Made by a program: the position numbers and the translations under genes
Notes under the pieces: model-generated
Databases searched by the model: none
What the model saw: the letters and a program-made list of their open reading frames with translations, nothing else
What the model was told of the DNA's origin: nothing
Shown here: positions 8,195-18,304 of the stretch, in pieces
Numbering within the stretch: position 1 is the first letter of the stretch
How the letters are laid out: the number at the start of each line of letters is the position of its first letter
Origin: SYFY01 sp041752315
GTDB taxonomy: Bacteria; Pseudomonadota; Gammaproteobacteria; Pseudomonadales; Azotimanducaceae
Assembly (NCBI GenBank): GCA_041752315.1
Contig: JBGSHJ010000049.1
Coordinates: 62,001-126,000, forward strand
Reading direction: 5' to 3'
Length of the DNA stretch: 64,000 nucleotides

Positions 8195-8333
8195 GGGAAT
8201 GGACTCGATTTGTAACAAACTGTTAACAAATCAGTTCATCTCCTGAGGAGGGGTTGTTCGGCTGGGATAGTGCAGTTCAAAGGCCACGCCCTTGAATACG
8301 TCCAAAACAGATTGAGCAGAGGGGTAATCAATT

Positions 8334-11216
8334 ATGTTCAGGAAATTTGTTGGCTCGGGAGTAGCGTCCGTGCTGCTTCTGCCAACCTTCGCGCTGGTGG
8401 GGTCGCAGGCCTTTGCAGCCTCCGGCGACCGGCGGCAAATCGAAGAAGTGATAGTGACTGCCGAGAGGCGGGAATCAACGGTCAGCGACACTTCCATGTC
8501 GATCACCGCGTTCACTGGCGAGTTCCTCGAGGACTTCGGCATACGCAACCAGGAAGACCTGCAGAATCTGATCCCTGCTGCCGTCATCGAACCGTATGAC
8601 ATGGCAGTACGCGGTGTCGGCCGAAACTTCAGGTCGCTTGGCGGTGATCCGGGCATTGCCACTTACCTGAACGGCGTGTATTCGGAAGACTTCGGCATCG
8701 CCTCCACCGAAGGTGGCCTGTTTGATGTCGAACGTATCGAAGTTCTGCGTGGCCCCTAGGGCACCCTGTATGGTCGCAATGCCATTGGTGGCGCCATCAA
8801 CTTCATCAACAAATTGCCATCCGATGAGTTTGAAGGCGAAGCACGCGTGGTCGTTGGTGACTACGACCTGATCGAAACCTATGGCGTGGTGTCCGGCCCT
8901 CTTGTCAAAGGTCTCCTCTCTGGTCGAGCCGTTGGTGTCAAACGGGTTCGCGAAGGTTATTACGACGACAAGTCAGGTAATCCTGACCCCGGCAACTACG
9001 GCGACGAAAACTATGCGTTGTCGTTCCGCCTGACTCCGACCGAAAACATTGAAATGAATATTCGTGGTAACGAGCGAAGTTACGCGAGAAGGATGGCCGG
9101 TGCAGATGCCGCAGGCGTGATCAATCTGACCGAAAATGGTGGTCGCACACGAAATACGACCGACTATGTCTTTGGTTATCGGGCAGTCGACCCGAACCTT
9201 GCATGCCCGAATGCCCTCACGCGAACGACACCTGTGGCTACACCCGGCGTCCTGGGCGGCACGGGTTGTGCAGTGGCAGGAAACCCGGTCCTTTCTTTCA
9301 CCCATCCGAGCAACGGATCGACAGTGTTCGCACAGCGCGTAACACCGGGCTTTGACCAGACCACAATCGGCACGATCAATTCACCGAACATTGCGTTTGG
9401 TGCCGACGCCAGCAGGCAGAACCTGGTCGGCGTTGGATCCCTGGACGGTGACGATCTGGTCACCGATACCAATGGACAACAGGATGAGTTCTTCGATCAC
9501 CAGGCAGTTTCCTTTGACGCCTCGTGGACGGTCTCCGATCAATTTTCGATGAAGTACATATTCGGCTACACCGATTACTTCTACGATCGGACGTCGGACG
9601 TGGATCTGACCAGCAACCCGATATTCGACAACACCTTCTATGTGAGCCAGGAGACGGAATACGTTTCCCACGAACTCCAGTTTTTCATCGACCCCAGCGA
9701 AAATCTCTCGATTACTGCAGGACTTTTTGCGTACGACGCGAAGATCACTCAACGAGGTGACTACTTCGATGCCAACTGCCGAGGCAATACCAACTGTGCT
9801 TCCCGATACAGTCAGGACTTTCCGATTCCTTTGCCGATACCTGCGAAGACGGATCTGTTCACAGCCAGACTCTCTAAAGACCAGTTTGGCCTCAATGGCA
9901 CCTCACTTCCGGGTTGCGTGAACCTCAACTCCGATCAGATCGACGTGTTCTGCTTCGGTTCATGGACTGCCGATCGAGGTGACAGGGTTCAACACGGTCC
10001 CGCTACCATTGCGACGAACCTCGAGTATCAGACCCGAAGCGAGCGCTACGCCTATGCGGCGTACGGCCAGAGTACCTACACCTTCAACGAGAAGTTTGCC
10101 CTGACCGTAGGCCTCCGGTGGGCGCGAGACCAACTGGACGGCGCGGAGGACGTTTTTTATTACGCCGAAGAGACCATCGTGCCCCTGGGCTTTTCGGGGT
10201 GTAATGACACCACGACACCAACCTGCCAATCCGACCTAGGCGGCATCAATCAAGCATTGGGTTACGTCGGCCCAAACGGCGAGATTCTAAATCCTAACCG
10301 TGTGCTCGTAGCAGGAATGCCTACCAGCATTTCCCTGACCAGAGACCTCTACAAGGCTACTGAAGGCGTTACCTGGCGCGCCAACATCGACTACACACCG
10401 AACGAGGATGACCTTATCTATCTGTCCGCCACCAAGGGCTTACGTTCCGGCGGTATGAATCTGGTCTTCTTCTCAAGCAATGCAACCTATGACGGCGAAG
10501 AACTGGTCGCCTATGAGCTAGGATACAAAGGCACCAAACTGGATGGCCGACTTCAGTTGAATGCGTCCGTGTATCTCTACGACTACGAGAACGTTCACAC
10601 TTTTTCAAACGGTGCTTCCTTCGCTGGCGGTTATACGACAAACGTGATCGCTGTCCCCAAGGGAGAAATGAAGGGAGTGGAACTGGACGCAACCTGGCTC
10701 GCAGGGGACAACTTCACGCTGGGTGCAAACTTCAGCCTGACCAAGAGCAAGTACAAGTCCGACGTATTTGCCATCAATCCGATCGATGAAAACGCACCGG
10801 AGTCCTTGTTCGACCCGTTTGCGACGCAGTCCAACCTGAATGGTAACCAGATGATTCGTGTGCCGGAGATGAAAACAGGAGCGTACGCACAGTACACCTG
10901 GCCAATGGCTGAAAATGGCAAACTGGATTTCCTGGTGAACTACTCGTGGATCGATCGTGTGTACTTCACGGTGTACGAAGACAAGAACCATTCAGCGCCT
11001 TCCTATGACCGTTTTGATGTACGCAGTTCGTGGATCAGTGCCGACGACGCGTGGACGGTGGCGGTCTTCGTGAACAACGTCTTCGACAAGATCGGCATCC
11101 GCCAGATCGACCAGTACCAGGCCACCGAGTCGACCAACTGGCGCCGTACCGGTGCAGTCAGCGACCCGCGCCTGTTTGGCCTCGAAGTGCGGTACAAGTT
11201 CGGCGCTTACCAGTAG
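8334..11216 (+). pseudogene. TonB-dependent receptor interrupted by an in-frame amber codon
   Basis: Outer-membrane TonB-dependent transporter of 960 residues if the stop is read through. Signal peptide at about residues 1-29 (ending SQAFA), TonB-box-like IEEVIVTAERR, then a plug domain. Codon 142 is TAG (8757-8759), lying between ERIEVLRGP and GTLYGRNAIGG; the family has Gln here (RGPQGTLYGRN), so a single C-to-T change of CAG explains it. The frame then stays open for about 820 codons with recognisable barrel sequence up to a second TAG at 11216. The downstream piece has no plausible start with a signal peptide, so without readthrough the gene should be null. Substrate unknown. Alternatives: strain polymorphism, sequencing error, or suppression. 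Confidence 0.85.
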
Positions 11217-11254
11217 GCTCCTTTTAACCACTGCGCAGCAAATTGCGCACCCTG

Positions 11255-11285
11255 CAGGCGGAGCTCGCTCCGCCTGTTTTTTTTT
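11255..11285 (+). terminator. Rho-independent terminator of the TonB-receptor gene
   Basis: Inverted repeat AGGCGGAG-CTCG-CTCCGCCT (arms inside 11255-11276) followed by nine T residues (11277-11285), about 40 bp after the receptor stop codon. Confidence 0.9.
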
Positions 11286-11345
11286 CGGGGTTGATTTTCC
11301 TGGTTCCGGTTAACATGGGCTCCAACCAGAATCAGCCAGCATCCA

Positions 11346-12008
11346 ATGCCAAACTTTGTCTCCGGTGTCATCCGCTTTCAGCAGGAAGTTTTCCCCAGTC
11401 GTCGCGAATTCTTCGAACGGCTCAGTGATGGTCAGCGACCGGAGTGCCTGTTCATCACCTGTTCTGACGCACGTATCGAAACTGCGATGATCACCCAGAC
11501 TGAACCGGGTGAGCTCTTCATCTGCCGCAACGCAGGCAACATCGTGCCACCGCATACCCACCACACCGGCGGCATGACTGCATCGATCGAATTTGCCGTT
11601 GGGGTACTCAAGGTGCCCCATATCGTGATCTGCGGTCACACGGAATGTGGTGCCATGGACGGTGCACTCAATCCCGGCAGCATTGAAGGCCTGGATCATG
11701 TGCGCGAGTGGCTCGGTTATTCAAAGGCGGCTGTCAGCATCGTCAACGCCATCGGTGAAAGTCTGGATGCACGGACCCGAATGCGCATGCTGGTCGAACA
11801 GAATGTCATTCTCCAGCTGCAGCATCTGCGCACGCACCCTGCCGTGGCAACGGGCATGGCGCAGCGCAAGCTGACTCTGCACGGCTGGGTCTACGACATT
11901 CGTACGGGCGAGGTTCACGCCTACGACTTTGCGGCCGACACGTTTGTGCCTGTCTCGGAACACTACGCAGCAGCCATCGCACAAGCGCTGACGCACAAAC
12001 ATGAGTGA
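11346..12008 (+). CDS. can: Beta-class carbonic anhydrase
   Basis: Zinc enzyme interconverting CO2 and bicarbonate in the cytoplasm. The 220-residue protein has the beta-class zinc ligands C39 and the C-S-D-A-R motif (39-43) plus H98-x-x-C101 in CGHTECGAM, and the conserved RNAGNIVPP segment. Length and motifs match the Can/CynT branch. It overlaps nothing upstream and its stop lies 68 bp before the following dehydrogenase, so the two may be co-transcribed. Confidence 0.93.
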   Translation: MPNFVSGVIRFQQEVFPSRREFFERLSDGQRPECLFITCSDARIETAMITQTEPGELFICRNAGNIVPPHTHHTGGMTASIEFAVGVLKVPHIVICGHTECGAMDGALNPGSIEGLDHVREWLGYSKAAVSIVNAIGESLDARTRMRMLVEQNVILQLQHLRTHPAVATGMAQRKLTLHGWVYDIRTGEVHAYDFAADTFVPVSEHYAAAIAQALTHKHE

Positions 12009-12076
12009 TCCCGCCGTATCGACAAACGGGAACCTGGCATTTCCCATCTGAAACGCAGACCAAACCTCAGGACAAG

Positions 12077-13081
12077 ATGTCACACGGTCGATTCAACAAT
12101 CCACTGGTTGCAGCGCTGACTGGGTTTTTTGACCTGTTTCGACCCCAACCGCTTCGCGACCGATTTGACTCATCGATTCGATTCGATCGGCGTCGTGTGC
12201 TCATTACCGGAGCCAATTCCGGACTGGGATTTGCCACAACGGTAGAAATCACCCGGCGCGGTGGTCATGTCACCATGGCGTGTCGAAGCCAGATTCCCGA
12301 CGCAGGTGAAGCCGCTCGAAAACTCGCAGGCGCGGGTTGCATCGAAATGCGCCGGTGTGATCTTGCGGATCTGAACTCGATCCACGAATTCGTGGATAGC
12401 CTTGTCAGGGAAGAGCTCAGGTTCGATGTCGTGATCCTGAATGCGGCTGTCACGCTCCCTGGTGCACACCAGACTGCGAGCGGTCAGGACGAGATGTTTC
12501 TGGTGAACTATCTGGCCAACGTCGCCCTCTCCAATCTGCTGATCGCACAAGACCGGCTTTCGCGACTTGAAGGAGAACCACGCCTGCTGTTCATTTCCTC
12601 GGATAGTCACCGCGGGTCATCCGCAGTCGACTTCGAGGAGTTTGGCCACTATTTTGACTATGGCGTCAGCAAGGCTATCGCCAACTACAGCTATTTCAAA
12701 TTGCTCCTGAATACCTATGCCACGGAACTGGACCGCCGCCTCAACGGGATCGAAAGTGGTCAGACAACCCAGGTCAATCTGATCTGCCCTGGACCCGTCA
12801 ATTCCAACATCATCAAGGCTGCACCGTGGCCATTGCGATTTGTTCTGCGGGGGATCTTTACCTTGATCTTCAAGTCACCCGCTTCAGCCGCAAGACCGTT
12901 GGTCTACCTGGCGGGCAGCGATGATTTCAAGGGACGTTCGAATGTGTATCTGCACATGTTTTCGATCAAGCAGATGGACCCCAAGGTTTACGACCAAGCT
13001 GCAGGAGCGCGGCTTTGGGATGCGTCCATGAAGATCTGGAGGCAAATCGACACCCGGGCCGCCTCCATTATCGATCGCTGA
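12077..13081 (+). CDS. Short-chain dehydrogenase/reductase (retinol dehydrogenase-like)
   Basis: NAD(P)-dependent oxidoreductase of the SDR superfamily, 334 residues from the ATG at 12077, which has an upstream purine-rich site. Rossmann motif TGANSGLG, cofactor-side CDLAD, structural NAA (LNAAV), catalytic Ser in FISSDSH and Y-x-x-x-K in YGVSKA are all visible. The N-terminal ~40 residues and the C-terminal ~60 exceed a minimal SDR and recall the extended retinol-dehydrogenase/WWOX-like group. Substrate cannot be read from sequence. Upstream in-frame codons to 12005 would overlap the carbonic anhydrase. Confidence 0.85.
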   Translation: MSHGRFNNPLVAALTGFFDLFRPQPLRDRFDSSIRFDRRRVLITGANSGLGFATTVEITRRGGHVTMACRSQIPDAGEAARKLAGAGCIEMRRCDLADLNSIHEFVDSLVREELRFDVVILNAAVTLPGAHQTASGQDEMFLVNYLANVALSNLLIAQDRLSRLEGEPRLLFISSDSHRGSSAVDFEEFGHYFDYGVSKAIANYSYFKLLLNTYATELDRRLNGIESGQTTQVNLICPGPVNSNIIKAAPWPLRFVLRGIFTLIFKSPASAARPLVYLAGSDDFKGRSNVYLHMFSIKQMDPKVYDQAAGARLWDASMKIWRQIDTRAASIIDR

Positions 13082-13129
13082 GATTCGACAGAGCCGACTC
13101 TGGCTCGGTTCAAGAGGTTGCGCGCATCG

Positions 13130-13327
13130 TCACTCTTTTTCGATAGAGGCCTGCTCATCTTCATTTTCTTTCTGGATTCGCCGATAGATCTCCTCACGAT
13201 GGACCGCGACATCTTTTGGCGCACCCACACCGAGCCTTACCTGATTTCCTTTGACACCGAGCACGGTTACGATGATTTCATCGCCGATCATCAGTGTTTC
13301 TCCGATTCGCCGAGTGAGGATCAACAT
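13130..13327 (-). CDS. csrA: Carbon storage regulator CsrA
   Basis: 65-residue RNA-binding dimer that represses or stabilises mRNAs by binding GGA motifs. The start MLILTRRIGETLMIGDEI and VHREEIYRRI are signature CsrA sequence, including the RNA-contacting arginine in VHREEI. The acidic tail (ENEDEQASIEKE) follows the family. Lies downstream of alaS-lysC as in many gammaproteobacteria, with a 239-bp spacer from lysC that must hold its own promoter. Confidence 0.97.
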   Translation of the reverse strand: MLILTRRIGETLMIGDEIIVTVLGVKGNQVRLGVGAPKDVAVHREEIYRRIQKENEDEQASIEKE

Positions 13328-13566
13328 GGTCTGCTCCTCCTGGAGTACTTCAGCAATCCTTCGTTATTTTCCATGGACCACTCCACTGCTTTACTTGACG
13401 TGCCCAACAACCTAGGAAGGGTCATTTCAATCTAGAAACCGGCTACACCAAAGCACGAGAGGCCCATAGGGTCAAAAAAGACTGGGTAAAAGTGGTTGGT
13501 CAAACGCAAGCCTACTTCGCTGTCTTTTGCAGGTAAAGCTGCATACAAGTGCGGACACGGCCGGGA

Positions 13567-14784
13567 TCAGGCCTTGCTGAGGCCAAATTCAGCATGCAGG
13601 GCCCTGACCGCCAACTCCATGTAGCGTTCGGCCACCACGACCGAAATCTTGATCTCCGACGTGGAAATCATCTGGATATTGATGTTTTCGGCGGCCAGCG
13701 CATCAAATACCCGGGTTGCGACTCCCGCATGAGACCGCATCCCCACGCCCACCACGGAAACCTTGGCAATCAGATCATCACCGGCAAGACTGCGGGCCTT
13801 GAGGGATTCCCTGACCGGGGTCAGCAGTTCAAGGGCTCGAGCATAGTCGCCGCGTTTCACCGTGAAGGTGAAGTCGGTGAGTCCGTCGACACCGGTGTTC
13901 TGGACAATCATGTCGACTTCGATCGCCGCTGCACTGATGGGCCCAAGAATTCTGGAGGCAACCCCCGGCACGTCGGGAACTCCGGCAATGGTGATCTTGG
14001 CTTCGTCCCGAGTGTGTGCGATTCCGGATACGAGCGGTTGCTCCATGGTTTCTCTCTCCATCGTGATAAGCGTGCCGCCTTCTTCGACAAAGGTAGATAA
14101 CACGCGCAGTGGAACCTGATACTTGCCGGCAAATTCGACGGATCGTGGGTGGAGCACCTTCGACCCGAGACTGGCCAGTTCGAGCATTTCTTCAAATGTG
14201 ATCGTATCCAGCCGACGGGCCTGGGGTTCGACCCTGGGATCTGCGGTGTAAACCCCATCCACGTCGGTGCATATTTCACACTCATCGGCCTTCAATGCTG
14301 CGGCGATCGCAACCGCACTGGTGTCTGAGCCGCCGCGACCCAGCGTGGTGACCGAACCGTCTTCGGCAACCCCCTGGAAACCTGCGATGACCGGTACAAG
14401 TCCTTCCGCGACAGCAGATCTCAAGAGATCCGTGTTGATCTCCTGGATGCGGGCGCGACCAAAGGCAAGGTCGGTGCGCAATGGAATCTGGAACCCCAGA
14501 AACGAACGCGCAGGCACACCCCTTGCGATCAGTGCCATGGACAACAGCGAAACGCTTACCTGCTCGCCAGCGGCAAGAAGCACGTCCATCTCGCGGGTAT
14601 CGGGACGACTCACGAGTTCCTTGCCCATTGCATCCAGACGATTGGTCTCCCCGCTCATCGCCGAAACCACCACCACGACCTGATGACCCTGATCCCTGTA
14701 GCGCTGCACACGCTCGGCGACATGCCTGATTCGAGCGAGGTCACCCACGCTGGTGCCACCATATTTCTGCACAATGAGGCTCAT
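13567..14784 (-). CDS. lysC: Aspartate kinase
   Basis: Phosphorylates aspartate, the first step to lysine, threonine, methionine and diaminopimelate. The 405-residue monofunctional enzyme has the kinase start VQKYGGTSVGD, the GRGGSDTSAVAIAAAL nucleotide/aspartate segment and TDVDGVYTADPR, followed by two C-terminal ACT domains (about 260-405) expected to mediate feedback inhibition. The ATG overlaps the alaS stop by ATGA. It feeds the dapCDE genes found later in this window. Confidence 0.96.
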   Translation of the reverse strand: MSLIVQKYGGTSVGDLARIRHVAERVQRYRDQGHQVVVVVSAMSGETNRLDAMGKELVSRPDTREMDVLLAAGEQVSVSLLSMALIARGVPARSFLGFQIPLRTDLAFGRARIQEINTDLLRSAVAEGLVPVIAGFQGVAEDGSVTTLGRGGSDTSAVAIAAALKADECEICTDVDGVYTADPRVEPQARRLDTITFEEMLELASLGSKVLHPRSVEFAGKYQVPLRVLSTFVEEGGTLITMERETMEQPLVSGIAHTRDEAKITIAGVPDVPGVASRILGPISAAAIEVDMIVQNTGVDGLTDFTFTVKRGDYARALELLTPVRESLKARSLAGDDLIAKVSVVGVGMRSHAGVATRVFDALAAENINIQMISTSEIKISVVVAERYMELAVRALHAEFGLSKA

Positions 14785-17408
14785 GCGCCATCTCCACCGG
14801 AAACCCGCTTCTGCGTAAACGGAAGAACAAGATGTAGTGCTTCAGTCAGCGCCTCGGGACGATCGCCACCCCCGGCACGAGCGAGTTCAGGCCTGCCGCC
14901 GCCTTTTGCCCCAACCGCTTTGCCGACCAGGTTGACCAGATCACCGGCCTTGATTCTGGAGACCAGATCCTTGCTGACGCAGGCAACCAGGCTGACGTTG
15001 CCATCTTCCACGGCGGCCAGAACGATCACCGACTGAACAAATCGACTTTTCACGGTGTCCAGCGTCGGCATCAAGGCCGCTGCACCCCCTTCAACCCGGG
15101 CCGCCACCACCATCACTCCGCCACCGGCGTCCACGGCGGAGTCTGCGAGGTCTGCACCGCCTGACGCCGCAATTTTCTGCGCCAGTTCGGTCGTCTCCTT
15201 GTGCAGACGACGCTGATCAGCAAGCAGCGCCGCCAACTTGTCCGTCAGTTCGGCGACAGGGGCTTTCAACAATTCGGCCATGGCTTGGAGCGAACGTTCC
15301 TGAGCGAGGACGTGTTCCACCGCCGCCTCTCCGGTAATGGCTTCTATTCGGCGTACTCCTGCCGCGACCCCCGCTTCGCTCACGATCTTGAAGAACCCGA
15401 TATCCCCACAACGGGACACATGCGTGCCACCACACAGTTCCACCGAGAACCCTTCGTTCATGGTCAGCACCCTGACCCGATCTCCATACTTTTCGCCAAA
15501 CAGTGCCATCGCGCCCCGTTTGACGGCGTCATCGTAATCAAGGATCTCTGTCTGGACACTTTCATTGCGCCTGATCTGTGTGTTGACAATTGTTTCGATC
15601 CGGGCGAGTTCCATCGCACTCACAGGTCCTGGTTGGGAGAAGTCAAAACGCAGGCGTTCCGCATCCACCAGCGAACCTTTCTGCTGGACATGCGCGCCGA
15701 GCACCTCCCGGAGTGCAGCATGCATCAGGTGCGTTGCCGAGTGATTTCGCCGGATCTTTTGCCGTCTGTCGGTGTTGACAAGGGCGTGCACACGAGTTCC
15801 CGGCCTGACGGTTCCTTGTGTCACACGACCAATATGCAAAAACTGTTCGCCAGCCTGCTGTGTATCGGCAACTTCGAAAACAAAGGCCTCAGACTGCAGC
15901 TGGCCTGTATCACCAACCTGCCCGCCGGATTCGGCGTAGAACGGTGTACGGTCGAGGACTACAACACCTTCTTCCCCTGCACCAAGTTCACCGGTGGCCG
16001 CACCTTCGATGCCATGGATCGATTGCACCAGACCGTGATGTTCGAGATGGTCGTAGCCCTCGAAGGTTACCTTGCCCGAGGTATGAATCACCTGCCCGAG
16101 ATTGGCACTGAAACGTGCAGCGGCGCGGCCTCGAATCCGCTGCTCTTCCATGGCCGCTTCAAATCCTGCCATATCGACGGACAACCCCCGCTCTCGAGCC
16201 ACGTCCGCGGTCAGATCCGCCGGGAAGCCAAAGGTGTCATAGAGCCGGAAAACCACGTCTCCCGGAATTTCGCGGGATGACAGACCATCGATGGCCCGGT
16301 TCAGCAACCCCATGCCCTGGGCAAGCGTTTCGGCAAATTTCAGTTCCTCACGCAGCAGGACATCCTGAATCTCATGCTGCTTCTCCTGCAGGAGCGGATA
16401 CACCGCGCCCATTTCCTCCACCAGTGCTGCGACGATGCGATGGAAAAAAATCTGCGTGATTCCGAGCTTGTGGCCATGACGCAACCCTCGACGGATGATC
16501 CGCCGCAACACATACGAACGATCTTCATTGCCTGGATAAACGCCGTCGGCAATGAGAAACGCACTGGAGCGAATATGATCTGCAATGACCCTGATCGACG
16601 GGTTACCGAGCAACTTCGCTTCATCCGGGATACCAGCGGCAACGCCAACGGCGCGCATGATCCGCTTGAAGCTGTCGATTTCGTAGTTGCTGTGTACATG
16701 CTGGAGAATTGCAGCAACCCGCTCGAGACCCATGCCGGTGTCAACCCCGCGTTGTGGGAGCGGGCTGAGCGTGCCGTCAACCGAACGATCAAACTGGGGA
16801 AAGACGAGGTTCCAGAATTCGATGTAACGATCGCCATCTTCGTCGGGTGATCCCGGTGGACCGCCCGCCACTCCAGGTCCATGATCGTAGAAAATTTCCG
16901 TGCAGGGTCCACACGGCCCTGTGTCGCCCATCGTCCAGAAGTTGCCTTCAATATCGACAATCCGCTCAACAGGCACGCCTATCTCGTCTCTCCATATCGC
17001 TCGACTTTCGTCATCGGTCGGGTGGACAGTGACCCATAACTTTTCCTTCGGAATACGGAGTACCGAGGTCACAAATTCCCACGCCCAGTGAATGGTCTCA
17101 GTCTTGAAGTAGTCGCCAAAACTGAAGTTCCCGAGCATTTCGAAAAACGTATGGTGGCGCGCGGTGTAGCCGACATTTTCCAGATCGTTGTGTTTGCCAC
17201 CGGCTCGTACACAGCGCTGTGCGGAGGTCGCACGCCGATAGCCGGGATCTTCTCGTCCCAGCAGCGCATCCTTGAACTGAACCATGCCTGAATTGGTGAA
17301 CAGCAGCGTCGGATCATTGTTCGGAACGAGACTGGAGGACGGCACAATGGTGTGGCCCCTGCTTGCAAAAAAATCCAGGTAGGCTTGCCTGATTTCCCCG
17401 GCTTCCAT
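14781..17408 (-). CDS. alaS: Alanine--tRNA ligase
   Basis: Class II aminoacyl-tRNA synthetase, 875 residues, the normal bacterial size. The N-terminal catalytic domain begins with GEIRQAYLDFFASRGH and includes FTNSGMVQFKD and the GDTGPCGPCTEIFYD loop. The editing domain has the zinc motif HSATH with CGGTHVSRCGD, and the C-Ala domain with a coiled-coil (QRRLHKET) closes the protein. First gene of an alaS-lysC pair, downstream of recX. Confidence 0.98.
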   Translation of the reverse strand: MEAGEIRQAYLDFFASRGHTIVPSSSLVPNNDPTLLFTNSGMVQFKDALLGREDPGYRRATSAQRCVRAGGKHNDLENVGYTARHHTFFEMLGNFSFGDYFKTETIHWAWEFVTSVLRIPKEKLWVTVHPTDDESRAIWRDEIGVPVERIVDIEGNFWTMGDTGPCGPCTEIFYDHGPGVAGGPPGSPDEDGDRYIEFWNLVFPQFDRSVDGTLSPLPQRGVDTGMGLERVAAILQHVHSNYEIDSFKRIMRAVGVAAGIPDEAKLLGNPSIRVIADHIRSSAFLIADGVYPGNEDRSYVLRRIIRRGLRHGHKLGITQIFFHRIVAALVEEMGAVYPLLQEKQHEIQDVLLREELKFAETLAQGMGLLNRAIDGLSSREIPGDVVFRLYDTFGFPADLTADVARERGLSVDMAGFEAAMEEQRIRGRAAARFSANLGQVIHTSGKVTFEGYDHLEHHGLVQSIHGIEGAATGELGAGEEGVVVLDRTPFYAESGGQVGDTGQLQSEAFVFEVADTQQAGEQFLHIGRVTQGTVRPGTRVHALVNTDRRQKIRRNHSATHLMHAALREVLGAHVQQKGSLVDAERLRFDFSQPGPVSAMELARIETIVNTQIRRNESVQTEILDYDDAVKRGAMALFGEKYGDRVRVLTMNEGFSVELCGGTHVSRCGDIGFFKIVSEAGVAAGVRRIEAITGEAAVEHVLAQERSLQAMAELLKAPVAELTDKLAALLADQRRLHKETTELAQKIAASGGADLADSAVDAGGGVMVVAARVEGGAAALMPTLDTVKSRFVQSVIVLAAVEDGNVSLVACVSKDLVSRIKAGDLVNLVGKAVGAKGGGRPELARAGGGDRPEALTEALHLVLPFTQKRVSGGDGA

Positions 17409-17434
17409 AATTGCCTCAACGAAAAAAGTGCGGA

Positions 17435-17444
17435 AGTATAATCA
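17435..17444 (-). promoter_or_regulatory. Candidate alaS -10 promoter element
   Basis: On the minus strand TGATTATACT places a good -10 (TATACT) 27 bp upstream of the alaS ATG, with a weak -35 (CGGACA-like) about 17-18 bp further up. This would give a short 5' leader of about 20 nt. Confidence 0.4.
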
Positions 17445-17603
17445 CCTGTCGAGGCGCTGTCCGCGTCTATACCATCTGTTGGGTACCTAGGGACACCTCT
17501 GGAACACGCCTGCAGCGGGAAGTTCTGGGCACGCAGGCGGAGTCAGATAGTCCACGACGGCCTGATCAATCGGCGGTTTGCTGCCTTGCGCGACACGACG
17601 TGA

Positions 17604-18227
17604 TCAGCCGTGCTGATCTCCAAGCGCTGAGTAGATCAGATCTGCCGAAAACCCCCTCCGAGCCAGAAAACGGGCCTGCCTGGCCCATTCATCACGATTG
17701 GCAGGTGGTTCCCTGAAGCGCTTTTGCAGAGCCGCTGTGGCCAGCTGGAGCCAGTGCGCCTGTGGATGGGTGGCATACTCGTCGGTCAGGCTGTCGCTCA
17801 ATCCACGAGAGCGCATCTCCGCCCTGAGCAACATGGGACCATGACCGCGCGCCATTCGACTGCGAGCGAATACTTCGGCGAACCGCTCATCTGACTGAAG
17901 ACCGTCTTCCTGCAACTGTTGCACCACGCGCTGGCTCAGCAGACGCGTACAGCCCTTTATCTCCAGCCGGTCAACAAGTTCACTGAAAGTGAACTCTCGC
18001 TGCGCAAGCAACTGCAAAGCCATTCGACGGCCATCGGTTGCGGCTGCCTGCTGATTCTCCGCCAGGCTCCCGGACTCTGCCCGGCTAAGCCGTCGTCCGT
18101 TCTCTAGTGATTGTTCGTCACCTGGTCTTTCCTCAGCTGGTCTTTCCTCAACCGGTCTTCCCTCAACCGATCGGGTAAAGCCGGCGCTCAGTTGACGATG
18201 TTTGAGCAAACGCAGGAAAGGTGCCAT
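17604..18227 (-). CDS. recX: RecX family regulatory protein
   Basis: Inhibitor/modulator of RecA filaments. In the 207-residue protein the RecX core starts near residue 68 (MALQLLAQREFTFSELVDRL) and shows the three-helix repeats: GLQSDERFAEVFARSR, then RAEMRSRGLSD, and a final ARFLARRGFSADLIYSAL. The first ~65 residues are a low-complexity charged extension with three five-residue repeats (VEGRP, VEERP, AEERP) that E. coli RecX lacks. Directly downstream of recA, as usual, with a 77-bp gap. Confidence 0.92.
   Translation of the reverse strand: MAPFLRLLKHRQLSAGFTRSVEGRPVEERPAEERPGDEQSLENGRRLSRAESGSLAENQQAAATDGRRMALQLLAQREFTFSELVDRLEIKGCTRLLSQRVVQQLQEDGLQSDERFAEVFARSRMARGHGPMLLRAEMRSRGLSDSLTDEYATHPQAHWLQLATAALQKRFREPPANRDEWARQARFLARRGFSADLIYSALGDQHG
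18122..18166 (-). repeat. Three 15-bp in-frame tandem repeats in recX
   Basis: Units 18122-18136, 18137-18151 and 18152-18166 are near-identical and encode the EERP-type pentapeptides of the RecX N-terminal extension. Being 15 bp, copy changes would keep the reading frame. Confidence 0.85.
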
Positions 18228-18304
18228 GACGGTTGCCTCCTCTTGATCTGTGACACCATGCCAGATGAGTCAGTTTTCCAGATTTTTCCCTGTCCCAACA
18301 ACCA

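Noticed and set aside
8814..11216. Separate gene for the downstream part of the TonB receptor starting at TTG 8814.
   Set aside because: It would lack a signal peptide and the plug N-terminus, has no ribosome-binding site, and is exactly in frame with the upstream part; one interrupted gene is simpler.
13091..13106. Terminator between the SDR gene and csrA.
   Set aside because: Only a 5-bp stem (GAGCC/GGCTC) without a T-run; too weak to call.
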